A DNA stretch of 51,812 nucleotides from NCBI GenBank assembly GCA_947632535.1, contig CANRPR010000005.1, positions 1-51,812 of the forward strand. The letters are read 5' to 3'. Numbering within the stretch: position 1 is the first letter of the stretch; each line of letters begins with the position of its first letter. Shown here piece after piece: positions 11,354-21,528 of the stretch. The notes under the pieces are model-generated. The model made no database searches and had not been told where the DNA came from. It worked only from the letters and a program-made list of their open reading frames with translations. The position numbers and the translations under genes are program-made. This DNA comes from an uncultured Clostridia bacterium (lineage in GTDB: Bacteria > Bacillota > Clostridia > TANB77 > CAG-508).

Positions 11354-12616
11354 TTGATAGAACTTTTAATAACAATTTTGAAAGTAGTATTTCTACTTGG
11401 TTTTTTAGTATTTATACATGAAGGTGGACACTTTCTAGTAGCAAAACTTTGTAAAGTCAAAGTAAATGAATTTGCTATTGGATTTGGGAAAACAGTATGG
11501 CAAAAGAAAAAAGGCGAGACAAAATATGCTCTACGCCTTATTCCTTTAGGTGGATTTGTTAATATGGAAGGTGAAGAAGAACATTCAGAGGCAGAAGGTT
11601 CTTTTTCTAAAGCGAGTATACCTAAAAGAATAGCAATAGTACTTGCCGGAGGGCTTGTAAATATCATATTTGGGTTACTAGTATATTTTCTATTAACCTC
11701 TGCAACAGGTCAGTTTGCATCACAAAAAATTGCTGCACTACAAGTTGGATATGGAGCAGAACAAGCAGGAATCATGGCAGGTGACGAAATAATACGAATA
11801 AATAATAAAAAAATAAACAGACGAGAAGATATATCAAAAATACTAGAAGATGCTAATGGAGCAGATGTTAGTGTTACTGTAAAAAGAAATAATGAAGAAA
11901 TAAATTATACTGTGACACCAACCAATATACCATCTAGAGATACAGGAATATATTTAGGAGTACAAGGAGAAAATGTAACAACAAAAATTGTTGGAATATA
12001 TCCATCTAGCCCAGCAGAAAAAGCAGGGATACAAGTTAATGATATAATAAAATCTGTAAATGGAAAAGATGTAGAAGATGACCCTTATAAAATTGTTGAA
12101 TATATAGCAGAAAGTACACAAGAGGTAGAATTTGAGTTACAAAGGGATAATGAAACACTCAAAATATCAGTAATGCCAAACACAGTAAATATTTACTACT
12201 TAGGTGTACAATTTGAACTTGCAGAAAAAAACATAGTAAATAGTATACATTATGCATTTTGGGAAACGGTGGATTTTTCAGCATCTATTGTTGATAATTT
12301 AAAAATGTTATTTACAGGGAAAGTATCTGCTAATCAGCTAATGGGACCAGTAGGAATATCAGGCGTGGTTGCAGAAACTAATGGAATAAAAGACTTTATA
12401 AACATATTAGCATTAATTTCGCTTTCTTTAGGAGTTACTAACTTATTACCATTTCCACCGTTAGATGGTGGAAAAATAGTAATACTACTAATTGAAGCAA
12501 TACGCAGAAAACCAATAAATGAAGAATTAGAAATGAAAATACAACTACTAGGTTTTGCAATTTTAATTACTTTATCTATATTTGTAACATACAATGACAT
12601 ATTAAGGATATTTTAA
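11354..12616 (+). CDS. rseP: RIP metalloprotease (site-2 protease)
   Basis: FIHEGGHFLVAKL, two PDZ regions, NLLPFPPLDGGKI; TTG 11354 after GGAGG. Confidence 0.95.
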   Translation: MIELLITILKVVFLLGFLVFIHEGGHFLVAKLCKVKVNEFAIGFGKTVWQKKKGETKYALRLIPLGGFVNMEGEEEHSEAEGSFSKASIPKRIAIVLAGGLVNIIFGLLVYFLLTSATGQFASQKIAALQVGYGAEQAGIMAGDEIIRINNKKINRREDISKILEDANGADVSVTVKRNNEEINYTVTPTNIPSRDTGIYLGVQGENVTTKIVGIYPSSPAEKAGIQVNDIIKSVNGKDVEDDPYKIVEYIAESTQEVEFELQRDNETLKISVMPNTVNIYYLGVQFELAEKNIVNSIHYAFWETVDFSASIVDNLKMLFTGKVSANQLMGPVGISGVVAETNGIKDFINILALISLSLGVTNLLPFPPLDGGKIVILLIEAIRRKPINEELEMKIQLLGFAILITLSIFVTYNDILRIF

Positions 12617-12637
12617 AAAGAATGGAGAACTATAGAA

Positions 12638-15600
12638 ATGATGCAAGAAACAAAAACGATAAAAGAAGTATTCAGAGATTATGAAGCAACAACAAATATT
12701 GTTGAAGGTAAAATTCACAACATTGATGTATATAAAAAAGACAATAAATTAGGAATGGTAATATTTTCTTCGAAATATATACAAATTAAAGATTTATTAA
12801 ACTTTGAACAGTATTTAATAAATAGATTTTCTATAGAAAATATTGAAATACAAATAAAGTATGATAAAGAAGTACAAATACCTAAAATTGAAAATGAATG
12901 GAATAATATTATACTATACATGGCAGATAAGTTTCCAATTACCAGAGTGCTTTTACAAAATTCGGAAATAAATATTGATGGAAATAATTTGAATGTAATT
13001 TTGTCAATAAAAGGTGCAGAATTTCTTATTGCTAGAGGCATTCAAAAAAAACTAGAAAGTATTATATTTAACTTATATGAAACAAACTATAAAGTAAATT
13101 TTATAGAAGAAATAAAAGAAGAAACTATAAAAGCAATAGAAAACAAGTCTAAACTAACAGAAAAATTTGCAATAGAAAAAGCAAGTCAGGAAATACATGA
13201 AAAAGAAGAAACAGCTGAAAAACCTAGCGAGAATGTAAAAGAAGCAAGATTGCAACCTATAGAACAGCCACAAGAGGAGGAAGAAAAATCTCCGCTAGTG
13301 CTAGGTAGAAGTGCAAATATTAAAGAGGAAATTGTAAAAATAAAAGATATTTCTATTGATACTCGGAAAATTAGCTTTAGAAGGAGAAATTATAAATCTA
13401 GATTCTAGAGAACTAAAAAATGGAAAATTTTTAGTTCTATTTGATGTATATGATGGGACAAGCACAATTACTTGTAAATCTTTTATTGAGAGCGAAAAAT
13501 ATCCTAAGATATGGAGTAGACTAAAAGAAACTAAAAATGTAAAAGTAGGTGGAACTGCTCAATTTGATCCATTTGCAAAAGAAATTGGTGTTATTGCTAA
13601 TATAATAGTAGAAATGCCACCTAAAAAAAGCAAAGAAAGAATGGACACAGCAGATACAAAAAGAGTAGAATTACATATGCATACACAAATGAGCCAGATG
13701 GATGGAATAACATCTGCTACAGATTTAATAAAACGAGCAATGAAATGGGGCTGGAAATCTATTGCAATAACAGATCATGGTGTAGTACAAGCTTTTCCAG
13801 AAGCACACAAGTTATTAGGCAGAGATAATCCAGACATGAAGGTTATTTATGGAGTAGAAGCATATCTGGTACCAGATAGAACTCCTTGTGTTTGTGAACC
13901 TAATGGTCAAAGTATAGATACTGAGTATTGTATTTTAGATATTGAAACAACTGGATTATCTTTTAGAACTGGTAAAATTACAGAATTAGGAGCAGTAAAA
14001 TACAAAAATGGTGAAATTATAGAACAATTTGAAGAATTTGTAAACCCAGAAATGCCAATACCACAAGAGGTAGTTGAAGTAACAAATATAACAGACGATA
14101 TGGTAAAAGATGCTCCAACAATAGAAGAAATGTTACCAAAATTCCTAGAATTCATAGGAGATTCAGTTATAGTAGCCCATAATGCTGATTTTGATGTTGG
14201 ATTTATTAAGTATAATGCTGAAAAAATAGGTTACAAATTAAATAATACATATATAGATACTTTAAGATTAGCAAAATCATTATTTCCAGACTATAAGAAA
14301 TACAAATTAGGAATTATAGCTGAAAATTTAGGAATTAAAGTAGATGTGGCACATAGAGCCTTAGATGATGTTATCACTTTAACAAAAGTATTTAAAGTAA
14401 TGATAGACATGCTACACGAAAAAGGTGCTAAAACGCTAGAAGATATTGACAAACTTGAAGAAGGCAAAAGTAATTTCAAAAAATTACCTTCATACCATGC
14501 AATTATATTAGCAAAAAATTATGTGGGATTAAAAAATCTATATAAACTTATATCATTTTCGCACTTAAATTACTTTTATAAAAAACCTTTAATTTTAAAA
14601 TCGCTTTATAAACAATATAGCGAAGGTTTAATAATGGGTAGTGCCTGTGAAGCAGGTGAACTATATAGAGCAATTGTGGCAGGAAAATCAGAAGAAGATA
14701 TAGAAGCAATAGCTAAGGATTATGATTACTTAGAAATACAGCCATTAGGCAATAATAAATTTATGATAAGAGATGGAACTGTTCCAGACGAAGAAGCTTT
14801 AAAAGATATAAACAGAAAAATTGTTGCATTAGGAGAAAAATTAGGTAAATTAGTAGTTGCAACTTGTGATGTACATTTCATGGATCCTCAAGATGAAATA
14901 TATAGAAGAGTATTACAAGCAGGACAAGGATATGATGATGCAGACGAACAAGCCCCTCTATATTTGCGTACTACAAATGAAATGATAGAAGAATTTGAAT
15001 ATTTGGGAATAGATAAAGCATATGAAGTAGTTGTAACAAATACTAATAAAATAGCTGATATGTGTGAGCAAATTAGCCCAATATCACCAGAAAAATGTCC
15101 ACCACACATTGAAGGATGTGAGCAGCAAATTGAGGACATTGCTGTAACTAGAGCAAAGGAATTATATGGGGATCCACTACCAGAAATAGTAAAACAAAGA
15201 TTAGATAAGGAATTACAATCAATTATAAAAAATGGATTCTCCGTAATGTACATTATAGCTCAAAAACTAGTATGGAAATCGAATGAAGATGGATATTTAG
15301 TTGGTTCAAGAGGATCAGTTGGTTCGTCATTTGTTGCCAACATGACAGGAATAACAGAGGTAAACTCTTTACCGCCACATTATAGATGTCCAAAATGCAA
15401 ATATTCGGATTTTACCGATTATGGATATAAAAACGGATTCGATTTACCTGATAAGGATTGCCCAAACTGTGGTACTAAACTAGAAAAAGATGGAATGGAT
15501 ATACCTTTTGAAACTTTCTTAGGTTTTGATGGAGATAAAGAGCCAGATATAGATTTAAACTTTTCAGGTGATTATCAAGCAAAAGCACATAGATATACAG

Positions 15601-16967
15601 AAGTTATATTTGGAAAAGGAACAACATTTAAAGCAGGAACAATTGGTACTGTGGCAGATAAAACAGCATATGGATATGTAAAAAAATATTATGAAGAAAG
15701 GGGTATACCAGTAAATAATGCAGAAGCATTAAGAATTGCAAAAGGTTGTACAGGAATAAAAAGAACAACTGGTCAACATCCTGGTGGAATTATTGTTGTA
15801 CCAAAAGGTAGAGAAATATATGAATTCTGCCCAGTACAACATCCAGCAGACGACCCAAATTCAGATATTATAACAACACATTTTGATTATCACTCAATAG
15901 ATAAAAACCTATTAAAATTAGATATACTTGGACACGATGATCCTACAGTAATTCGTATGCTTCAAGATATTACAGGAATAGATCCAAAAACCATACCACT
16001 AGACGATAAAGAAACTATGTCAATATTTTCTTCAACAAAAGCATTAGGAGTAACTCCTGAACAAATAAATTCACCTGTAGGCTCATTTGGAGTTCCTGAA
16101 TTTGGTACAAAATTTGTTAGAGGAATGCTAGAAGATACAAAGCCAACAACATTTGAGGAATTGCTAAGAATATCAGGATTATCGCATGGTACAGATGTAT
16201 GGTTAAATAATGCGCAAGACCTAATAAAGCAAGGGACTGTAAAACTAGATGAAGCAATATGTACAAGAGACGATATTATGATATATTTAATAAAAAAAGG
16301 CTTACCTTCAAAACCTGCTTTTAAAATAATGGAAAGTGTGCGTAAAGGAAAAGGACTTTCTGAGGAACAAGAGCAGTTAATGAAGGAAAACGGTGTACCA
16401 GATTGGTATATAGCTTCATGCAAAAAAATTAAATATATGTTCCCAAAAGCACATGCTGCTGCATATGTAACAATGGCTTTTAGAATAGCTTGGTTTAAAG
16501 TACATATACCAAAAGCATACTATGCTACTTATTTTTCAATAAGGTCAAAAGCCTTTGACAGCGAAGTTATGTGTCATGGAAAAGAAAAAGTAAAAAATAA
16601 AATGAGAGAAATTGAACTGCAAGGAAATCAAGCTTCTGCTAAGGATAAAGATATGTATGACGATTTAGAAATTGTATTAGAAATGTATGAAAGAGGTATA
16701 AATTTTCTTCCGATAGATTTATATTTATCAGATTCAACAAAATTTATTGCAGAAGAAGATGGAATAAGACCATCCTTAAATAGTATCCCAGGACTTGGAA
16801 CAGTTGCTGCAGATAGCATAGTAGAGGCAAGAAAAGATGGAAAGTTCATGTCTATTGACGACCTAAAAATACGCTCTAAAGCAGGAAATTCTGTAGTTGA
16901 AATGCTAAAGACGGCAGGTTGCTTAGAGGGAATGACACAAAGTAATCAAATGAGCTTGTTTGGATAA
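12638..16967 (+). CDS. polC: DNA polymerase III alpha subunit PolC, in two frames joined by a putative +1 frameshift at in-frame CGG 13364-13366
   Basis: Frame 0 12638-13366 is the PolC N-terminal domain (...LVLGRSANIKEEIVKIKDISIDT). Frame +1 from GGA 13365 continues GKLALEGEIINLDSRELKNGK... through PHP, exonuclease and polymerase domains. Skipping 1 nt gives 1442 aa. Confidence 0.93.
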
Positions 16968-16981
16968 GGAGAGAAGCGCAA

Positions 16982-17290
16982 ATGCCTATAATAGAAAATA
17001 GTATACAATTGGAAAATATATTTAATATAAAGAATTTAATAATATATATAATTATTATAAATATAGTAGGGTTCTTCATAATGCTAATAGATAAAAAGAA
17101 AGCAGAAAAATCTAAATGGAGAATACAAGAAAAAACTTTGTTATTAATAAGTGTTTTTGGAGGAAGCATAGGAACCCTAGTAGGAATGTATGTATTTCAC
17201 CACAAAACTAAAAAAGCTAGGTTTTACATAGGTATGCCTCTAATATTGATTTTTCAAATTATAACAATAATTTATATACTTTGTAAGTAG
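16982..17290 (+). CDS. DUF1294 family membrane protein
   Basis: MLIDKKKAEKSKWRIQEKTLLLISVFGGSIGTLVGMYVFHHKTKKARFYIGMP. Confidence 0.9.
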   Translation: MPIIENSIQLENIFNIKNLIIYIIIINIVGFFIMLIDKKKAEKSKWRIQEKTLLLISVFGGSIGTLVGMYVFHHKTKKARFYIGMPLILIFQIITIIYILCK

Positions 17291-17331
17291 AAAAATCAAT
17301 ATTTATTGAAACCTCAACATATACTTGTTAT

Positions 17332-18225
17332 ATGGAGATGGTAAAATTGCTATATATAAAACAAATTAATAATATTAAGGAAATTTTTTATGACAAATAT
17401 CCAAAATGGTTAAACTACATTTTCTATGTTGCAAAATGCATATTTTGCATATTAACCATAAAAAAGGCAAATCATTGTTATATACCATATAAAAAATTAA
17501 ACAATATATTAATTATCAAATTAATAGTAATAATGCTAAAAAGGCAAAACAAAACAATAATATTTTCTAACAAATTACTAGAAAATAAGAAATTTATGGA
17601 GGAAGTAACTCACTACAATATAAGGGTTGTAAATAGAAGAAATTTATTTGACTATAATATTATAAAAATTTTAGAATATATATCAAACATCAAAGGAAAA
17701 ACACTAAAAGAATTAGAAATAACAATATTGATAAACAATATATCAAATAAAAATATCGAAATGATAGAGTATCTTGCTAATAATGTAAAAAGATTAAAGG
17801 TAGTAACAACCCAATTCAACAAACTAGCTAAAACAGAAGAATATTTACAAAAAGAATTAGGAATAGCAATACTTATTTCAAACAATAAAAGAAAGAGCTT
17901 GTTAAATTCTGAAATTATTATAAATATAGATTTTTCTGAAAACCAATTAGATACATATCAAATAAACAGAAATGCAATTATAATTCAAAAAGAAAAAATA
18001 CAGATTTTAAAGAAAAGTTTTGAAGGTATTAATGTAATAGACTATAATATTGAATATGAAAAAGAAGAATTCTTTATGTCCTTTAATAGCAAAGATATAT
18101 TAGCGAGTTTCATAAATATTAATAAATCTTATTTTGAGGTTGTAAACGAAATAAAACTATATAATATACGCATAGTAGAATTGATAGGAAATAAAGATAC
18201 TATAAATATACATGAATTTATTTAA
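17332..18225 (+). CDS. Hypothetical protein (297 aa)
   Basis: Long ORF with host-like codon usage. Confidence 0.6.
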   Translation: MEMVKLLYIKQINNIKEIFYDKYPKWLNYIFYVAKCIFCILTIKKANHCYIPYKKLNNILIIKLIVIMLKRQNKTIIFSNKLLENKKFMEEVTHYNIRVVNRRNLFDYNIIKILEYISNIKGKTLKELEITILINNISNKNIEMIEYLANNVKRLKVVTTQFNKLAKTEEYLQKELGIAILISNNKRKSLLNSEIIINIDFSENQLDTYQINRNAIIIQKEKIQILKKSFEGINVIDYNIEYEKEEFFMSFNSKDILASFININKSYFEVVNEIKLYNIRIVELIGNKDTINIHEFI

Positions 18226-18282
18226 TAAAAGCATTGACAAAAATAAAAAAAAAGATATAATTGTTACGAGGGAGGAAATAAT

Positions 18283-18834
18283 ATGAAAGCATATGTATGT
18301 AAGATATGTGGATATGTACATTTTGGAGAAGAAGCACCAGAACAATGTCCACAATGTGGAGCCGGAAAAGATAAATTTGAATTAAAAGAAGAAACAGGAA
18401 AAAAAGAATATGTAGACGAACACATTATAGGTATAGCAAAAGGACTAGATGAAGAAGTAGTTAAAGGATTAAAAGATAATTTCACTGGAGAATGCACTGA
18501 AGTAGGAATGTATCTTGCAATGAGCCGTCAAGCAGATAGAGATGGTTATCCAGAAATAGCAGAGGCTTTTAAAAGATATGCATTTGAAGAAGCAGAACAT
18601 GCTGCTAAATTTGCAGAATTACTAGGAGAAGTTGTATATCCAGATACAAAGAAAAATTTAATGTTGAGAGCAGAAGCTGAATGTGGAGCATGTAAAGGCA
18701 AAAAAGATATTGCAACAAGAGCAAAACAATTAGGCTATGATGCTATTCATGATACAGTTCATGAAATGGCTAAAGATGAAGCAAGACACGGTAGAGGATT
18801 TGATGGCTTATTAAAAAGATATTTTAATGCATAA
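18283..18834 (+). CDS. Rubrerythrin-like protein with N-terminal rubredoxin-like domain
   Basis: [27 protein letters not shown] plus ferritin-like [15 protein letters not shown] and [14 protein letters not shown]. Confidence 0.93.
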   Translation: MKAYVCKICGYVHFGEEAPEQCPQCGAGKDKFELKEETGKKEYVDEHIIGIAKGLDEEVVKGLKDNFTGECTEVGMYLAMSRQADRDGYPEIAEAFKRYAFEEAEHAAKFAELLGEVVYPDTKKNLMLRAEAECGACKGKKDIATRAKQLGYDAIHDTVHEMAKDEARHGRGFDGLLKRYFNA

Positions 18835-18894
18835 TGAATCTACTAAACATTTTCACACAAGGAGGGGAATCTATATTAAGATCCTCTCCTTCAC

Positions 18895-19441
18895 CTATAA
18901 TATAGAACTAGTAGGCACAAAAGAATCGTCAGGAGGATAAACGAATTCTTCATTTGGTTTATCAACCTTTTCTATTTTTTCTATTTCAATTATTGGTATT
19001 TCACCATGATAATTTCCTTTATCTATTTTACCGAGTAATATTTACCCAAGTACCATCAGAATAATTTAATGCGTTATCACAACTACACAAGAAACCTACT
19101 ACTAAAGTTTGAAAATCTGAAGAAATCACCATATTTCTTGCTAGCACAAATTCATTTTGCTTTAAATCATATACTCTATAAACATATCCTGTAAAGCAAA
19201 TTCTTTGCCCAATATAATCATTTATATTTTCATGCACAGTTTTTAATACATTAGTATAATTTGTAGCAGTTATTATTTGAACATTTTGATTATTAAAATT
19301 ATCATTTATAGTATCTGAACCAGTAAAATTGCATAATCTATATATTGTAAATCCAAGAATTATAATAGCAATAACAAATATAATAAAAACAAAAAACTTA
19401 TACCAAAAATTTTTATTTACCTTAAAATTACACACAAACAT
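18895..19441 (-). CDS. DUF1980/TIGR03943-like C-terminal-domain protein, in two frames joined by a putative +1 frameshift at in-frame CGG (19033-19031)
   Basis: Frame 0 19441-19028 ends ...DGTWVNIT-CGG-TAA. Frame +1 continues GKIDKGNYHGEIPIIEIEKIEKVDKPNEEFVYPPDDSFVPTSSIL*, the expected C-terminal tail of the family. 181 aa if joined. Confidence 0.85.
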
Positions 19442-19624
19442 AACAATACTCCTTAAAAAATTGATTAATAAAATGTATGTACCAAATATAAAAATATGAA
19501 TTTAATTTTCAAAATTTAGAAAAAATAGCGTATTTTGACAAAAAAATTAAAAAATGTCTTGAATAAGACTTTTACTATGTGTTATAATACGATAGAATGT
19601 TTATAAAGAAAGAGGGAATTAAAA

Positions 19625-21064
19625 TTGAAAAAGGATTTAAGAAAAACTAAAATAGTAGGTACTATAGGACCAGCAAGTGAACATATATTAAAAGAGTTAT
19701 TTGAAGCTGGATTAAATGTAACAAGAATTAACTATTCACATGGAAGTTGGGAAGAACAATCAGAAAAAACGGAAGAAGTTATCCGTTTAAGAAAGGAATT
19801 AGACATACCAATAGCAATGTTACTTGATATGCAAGGACCAGAAATCAGAACAGGTATGCTTGTTACAGGTAAAAATGAAAAAATAAAATTAGAAGATGGA
19901 CAAAAGTTTACTTTAGTAAATGAAGATATTATAGGAGATAAAGACAGAGTATCTGTATCTTATAAAGAATTATATAAAGATTTAAAACCAGGTGCAAAAG
20001 TATTAATTGACGATGGTGCTATTGAATTAGTTGTAGACGAAATAGTTGGAAAAGATATTGTCTGCACAGTAGTACATGGAAATGGTTTAGGAAGTAGAAA
20101 AACTATGAACTTACCAGGAACAGCAGTGCGTTTACCAGCCTTAAAAGATAAAGACATAGCAGACTTAAAAACTGCATGTGAACATGATTATGATTATGTT
20201 GCAATGTCTTTCACAAGAAATGCGGATGACATAGCACAAGTAAGAAAAGTATTAGACGAAAATGGTGGAAAAGATATTAAAATTATAACAAAAGTTGAGA
20301 ATGCAGAAGGACTAGAAAACATGGTAGAAATAGTTGAAAATGCAGATGCTCAAATGATAGCTCGTGGAGATATGGCTACTGAAACAGATTTCACAGAACC
20401 ACCTGTTATGCAAAAGAGATTTATTAAATTAAGCAATCGTGCAAACAAACCAGCTATAACAGCTACACAAATGCTTGAATCTATGATGCATCAACCATTA
20501 CCAACAAGAGCAGAAGCAAGTGATGTTGCAAATGCTATTTATGATAGAACAAGCGCAATAATGCTATCTGGAGAATGTGCAATGGGCGATTATCCATTAG
20601 AGTGCGTTAAAACAATGGTAAAAATTGCAAATAGAGTAGAACCAGAAATAAACTACTGGAAAAAATTTGACGAAAATAAAGCTATAGAATTAAACAATTT
20701 AGAAGATAATATTATATACTCAACATGTATCATGGCTAAAACTACAAAAGCAGATGCTATTGTTTGCTATACTAACTCAGGTGATACAGCAAGAAAATTT
20801 GCTGGTATGGGAGCTGGATGCCCAATATTAGCTGTTACAGATAATAGAAGAACATTTAACCAACTAGCTTTAGTATGGAATGTATTCCCAGTATATGTAG
20901 AAGCTAACAAAACAATAGATGAAACAATAGAAAAAGGAATAGAAAAATTAAAAGCTAAAGGAATTCTTGAAAGTGGAGATCTAATTGTATTATCAGGAGG
21001 AAATAAATTAGTAGTAAGCGGAACACAAGAAGGAAAAATAATAGGTGGAGTTGTAAGAATTTAA
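19625..21064 (+). CDS. pyk: Pyruvate kinase
   Basis: KTKIVGTIGPAS, MARGDM-like MIARGDMATE, ATQMLESM; TTG start. Confidence 0.97.
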   Translation: MKKDLRKTKIVGTIGPASEHILKELFEAGLNVTRINYSHGSWEEQSEKTEEVIRLRKELDIPIAMLLDMQGPEIRTGMLVTGKNEKIKLEDGQKFTLVNEDIIGDKDRVSVSYKELYKDLKPGAKVLIDDGAIELVVDEIVGKDIVCTVVHGNGLGSRKTMNLPGTAVRLPALKDKDIADLKTACEHDYDYVAMSFTRNADDIAQVRKVLDENGGKDIKIITKVENAEGLENMVEIVENADAQMIARGDMATETDFTEPPVMQKRFIKLSNRANKPAITATQMLESMMHQPLPTRAEASDVANAIYDRTSAIMLSGECAMGDYPLECVKTMVKIANRVEPEINYWKKFDENKAIELNNLEDNIIYSTCIMAKTTKADAIVCYTNSGDTARKFAGMGAGCPILAVTDNRRTFNQLALVWNVFPVYVEANKTIDETIEKGIEKLKAKGILESGDLIVLSGGNKLVVSGTQEGKIIGGVVRI

Positions 21065-21124
21065 GGAAAAATTAAAAAAATATTGCAATTTACCAAAAAT
21101 CATAGTATAATATTAATGTAAAAA

Positions 21125-21200
21125 TTTGCCTTATACTTAGTTGTGATGTATAAAACTCCAATTACAACTCAGTTTAAGGAATATAGAAATAGGAGGAATT
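21125..21200 (+). promoter_or_regulatory. Putative rpsO leader (S15 autoregulatory RNA)
   Basis: Inverted repeat GCCTTATACTTAGTTGT...ACAACTCAGTTTAAGG just upstream of the rpsO RBS. Confidence 0.55.
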
Positions 21201-21203
21201 AAT

Positions 21204-21467
21204 ATGACAAAGGAAAGAAAACAAGAAATTATTAATACTTATAAAAGAGAGGAAAATGATACTGGTTCACCAGAAGTTCAAATAGCTCTTTTAACAGAAA
21301 GAATTACAGAATTAACAGAACATTTAAAAGTTCATGTAAAAGATAACCACTCAAGGAGAGGTCTTTTAAAAATGGTTGGTAAAAGAAGAAACTTACTTAA
21401 CTACCTATCTAGAAAAGATATTCAAAGATACAGAGACATCGTTGAAAAATTAGGTTTAAGAAAATAA
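21204..21467 (+). CDS. rpsO: 30S ribosomal protein S15
   Basis: [44 protein letters not shown]. Confidence 0.99.
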   Translation: MTKERKQEIINTYKREENDTGSPEVQIALLTERITELTEHLKVHVKDNHSRRGLLKMVGKRRNLLNYLSRKDIQRYRDIVEKLGLRK

Positions 21468-21528
21468 AATATAATTGGGGCATTTAAGTTGTTAAATGTC
21501 CTATATTGATATAAAGGAGAAATAAAAT

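Noticed and set aside
12638-13408. Separate 256-aa hypothetical gene upstream of polC
   Set aside because: It is the PolC N-terminal domain; its last 14 residues are out-of-frame readthrough after the CGG site.
2440-19045. Simple CGG reassignment to another amino acid (as Gln/Trp in other lineages)
   Set aside because: A sense reassignment would not change frame; all three sites need a one-nucleotide skip.
2440-19045. Random sequencing indels or decayed genes
   Set aside because: Cannot be excluded without reads, but three independent non-homopolymer events all creating the otherwise absent in-frame CGG, one in essential polC, is very unlikely.
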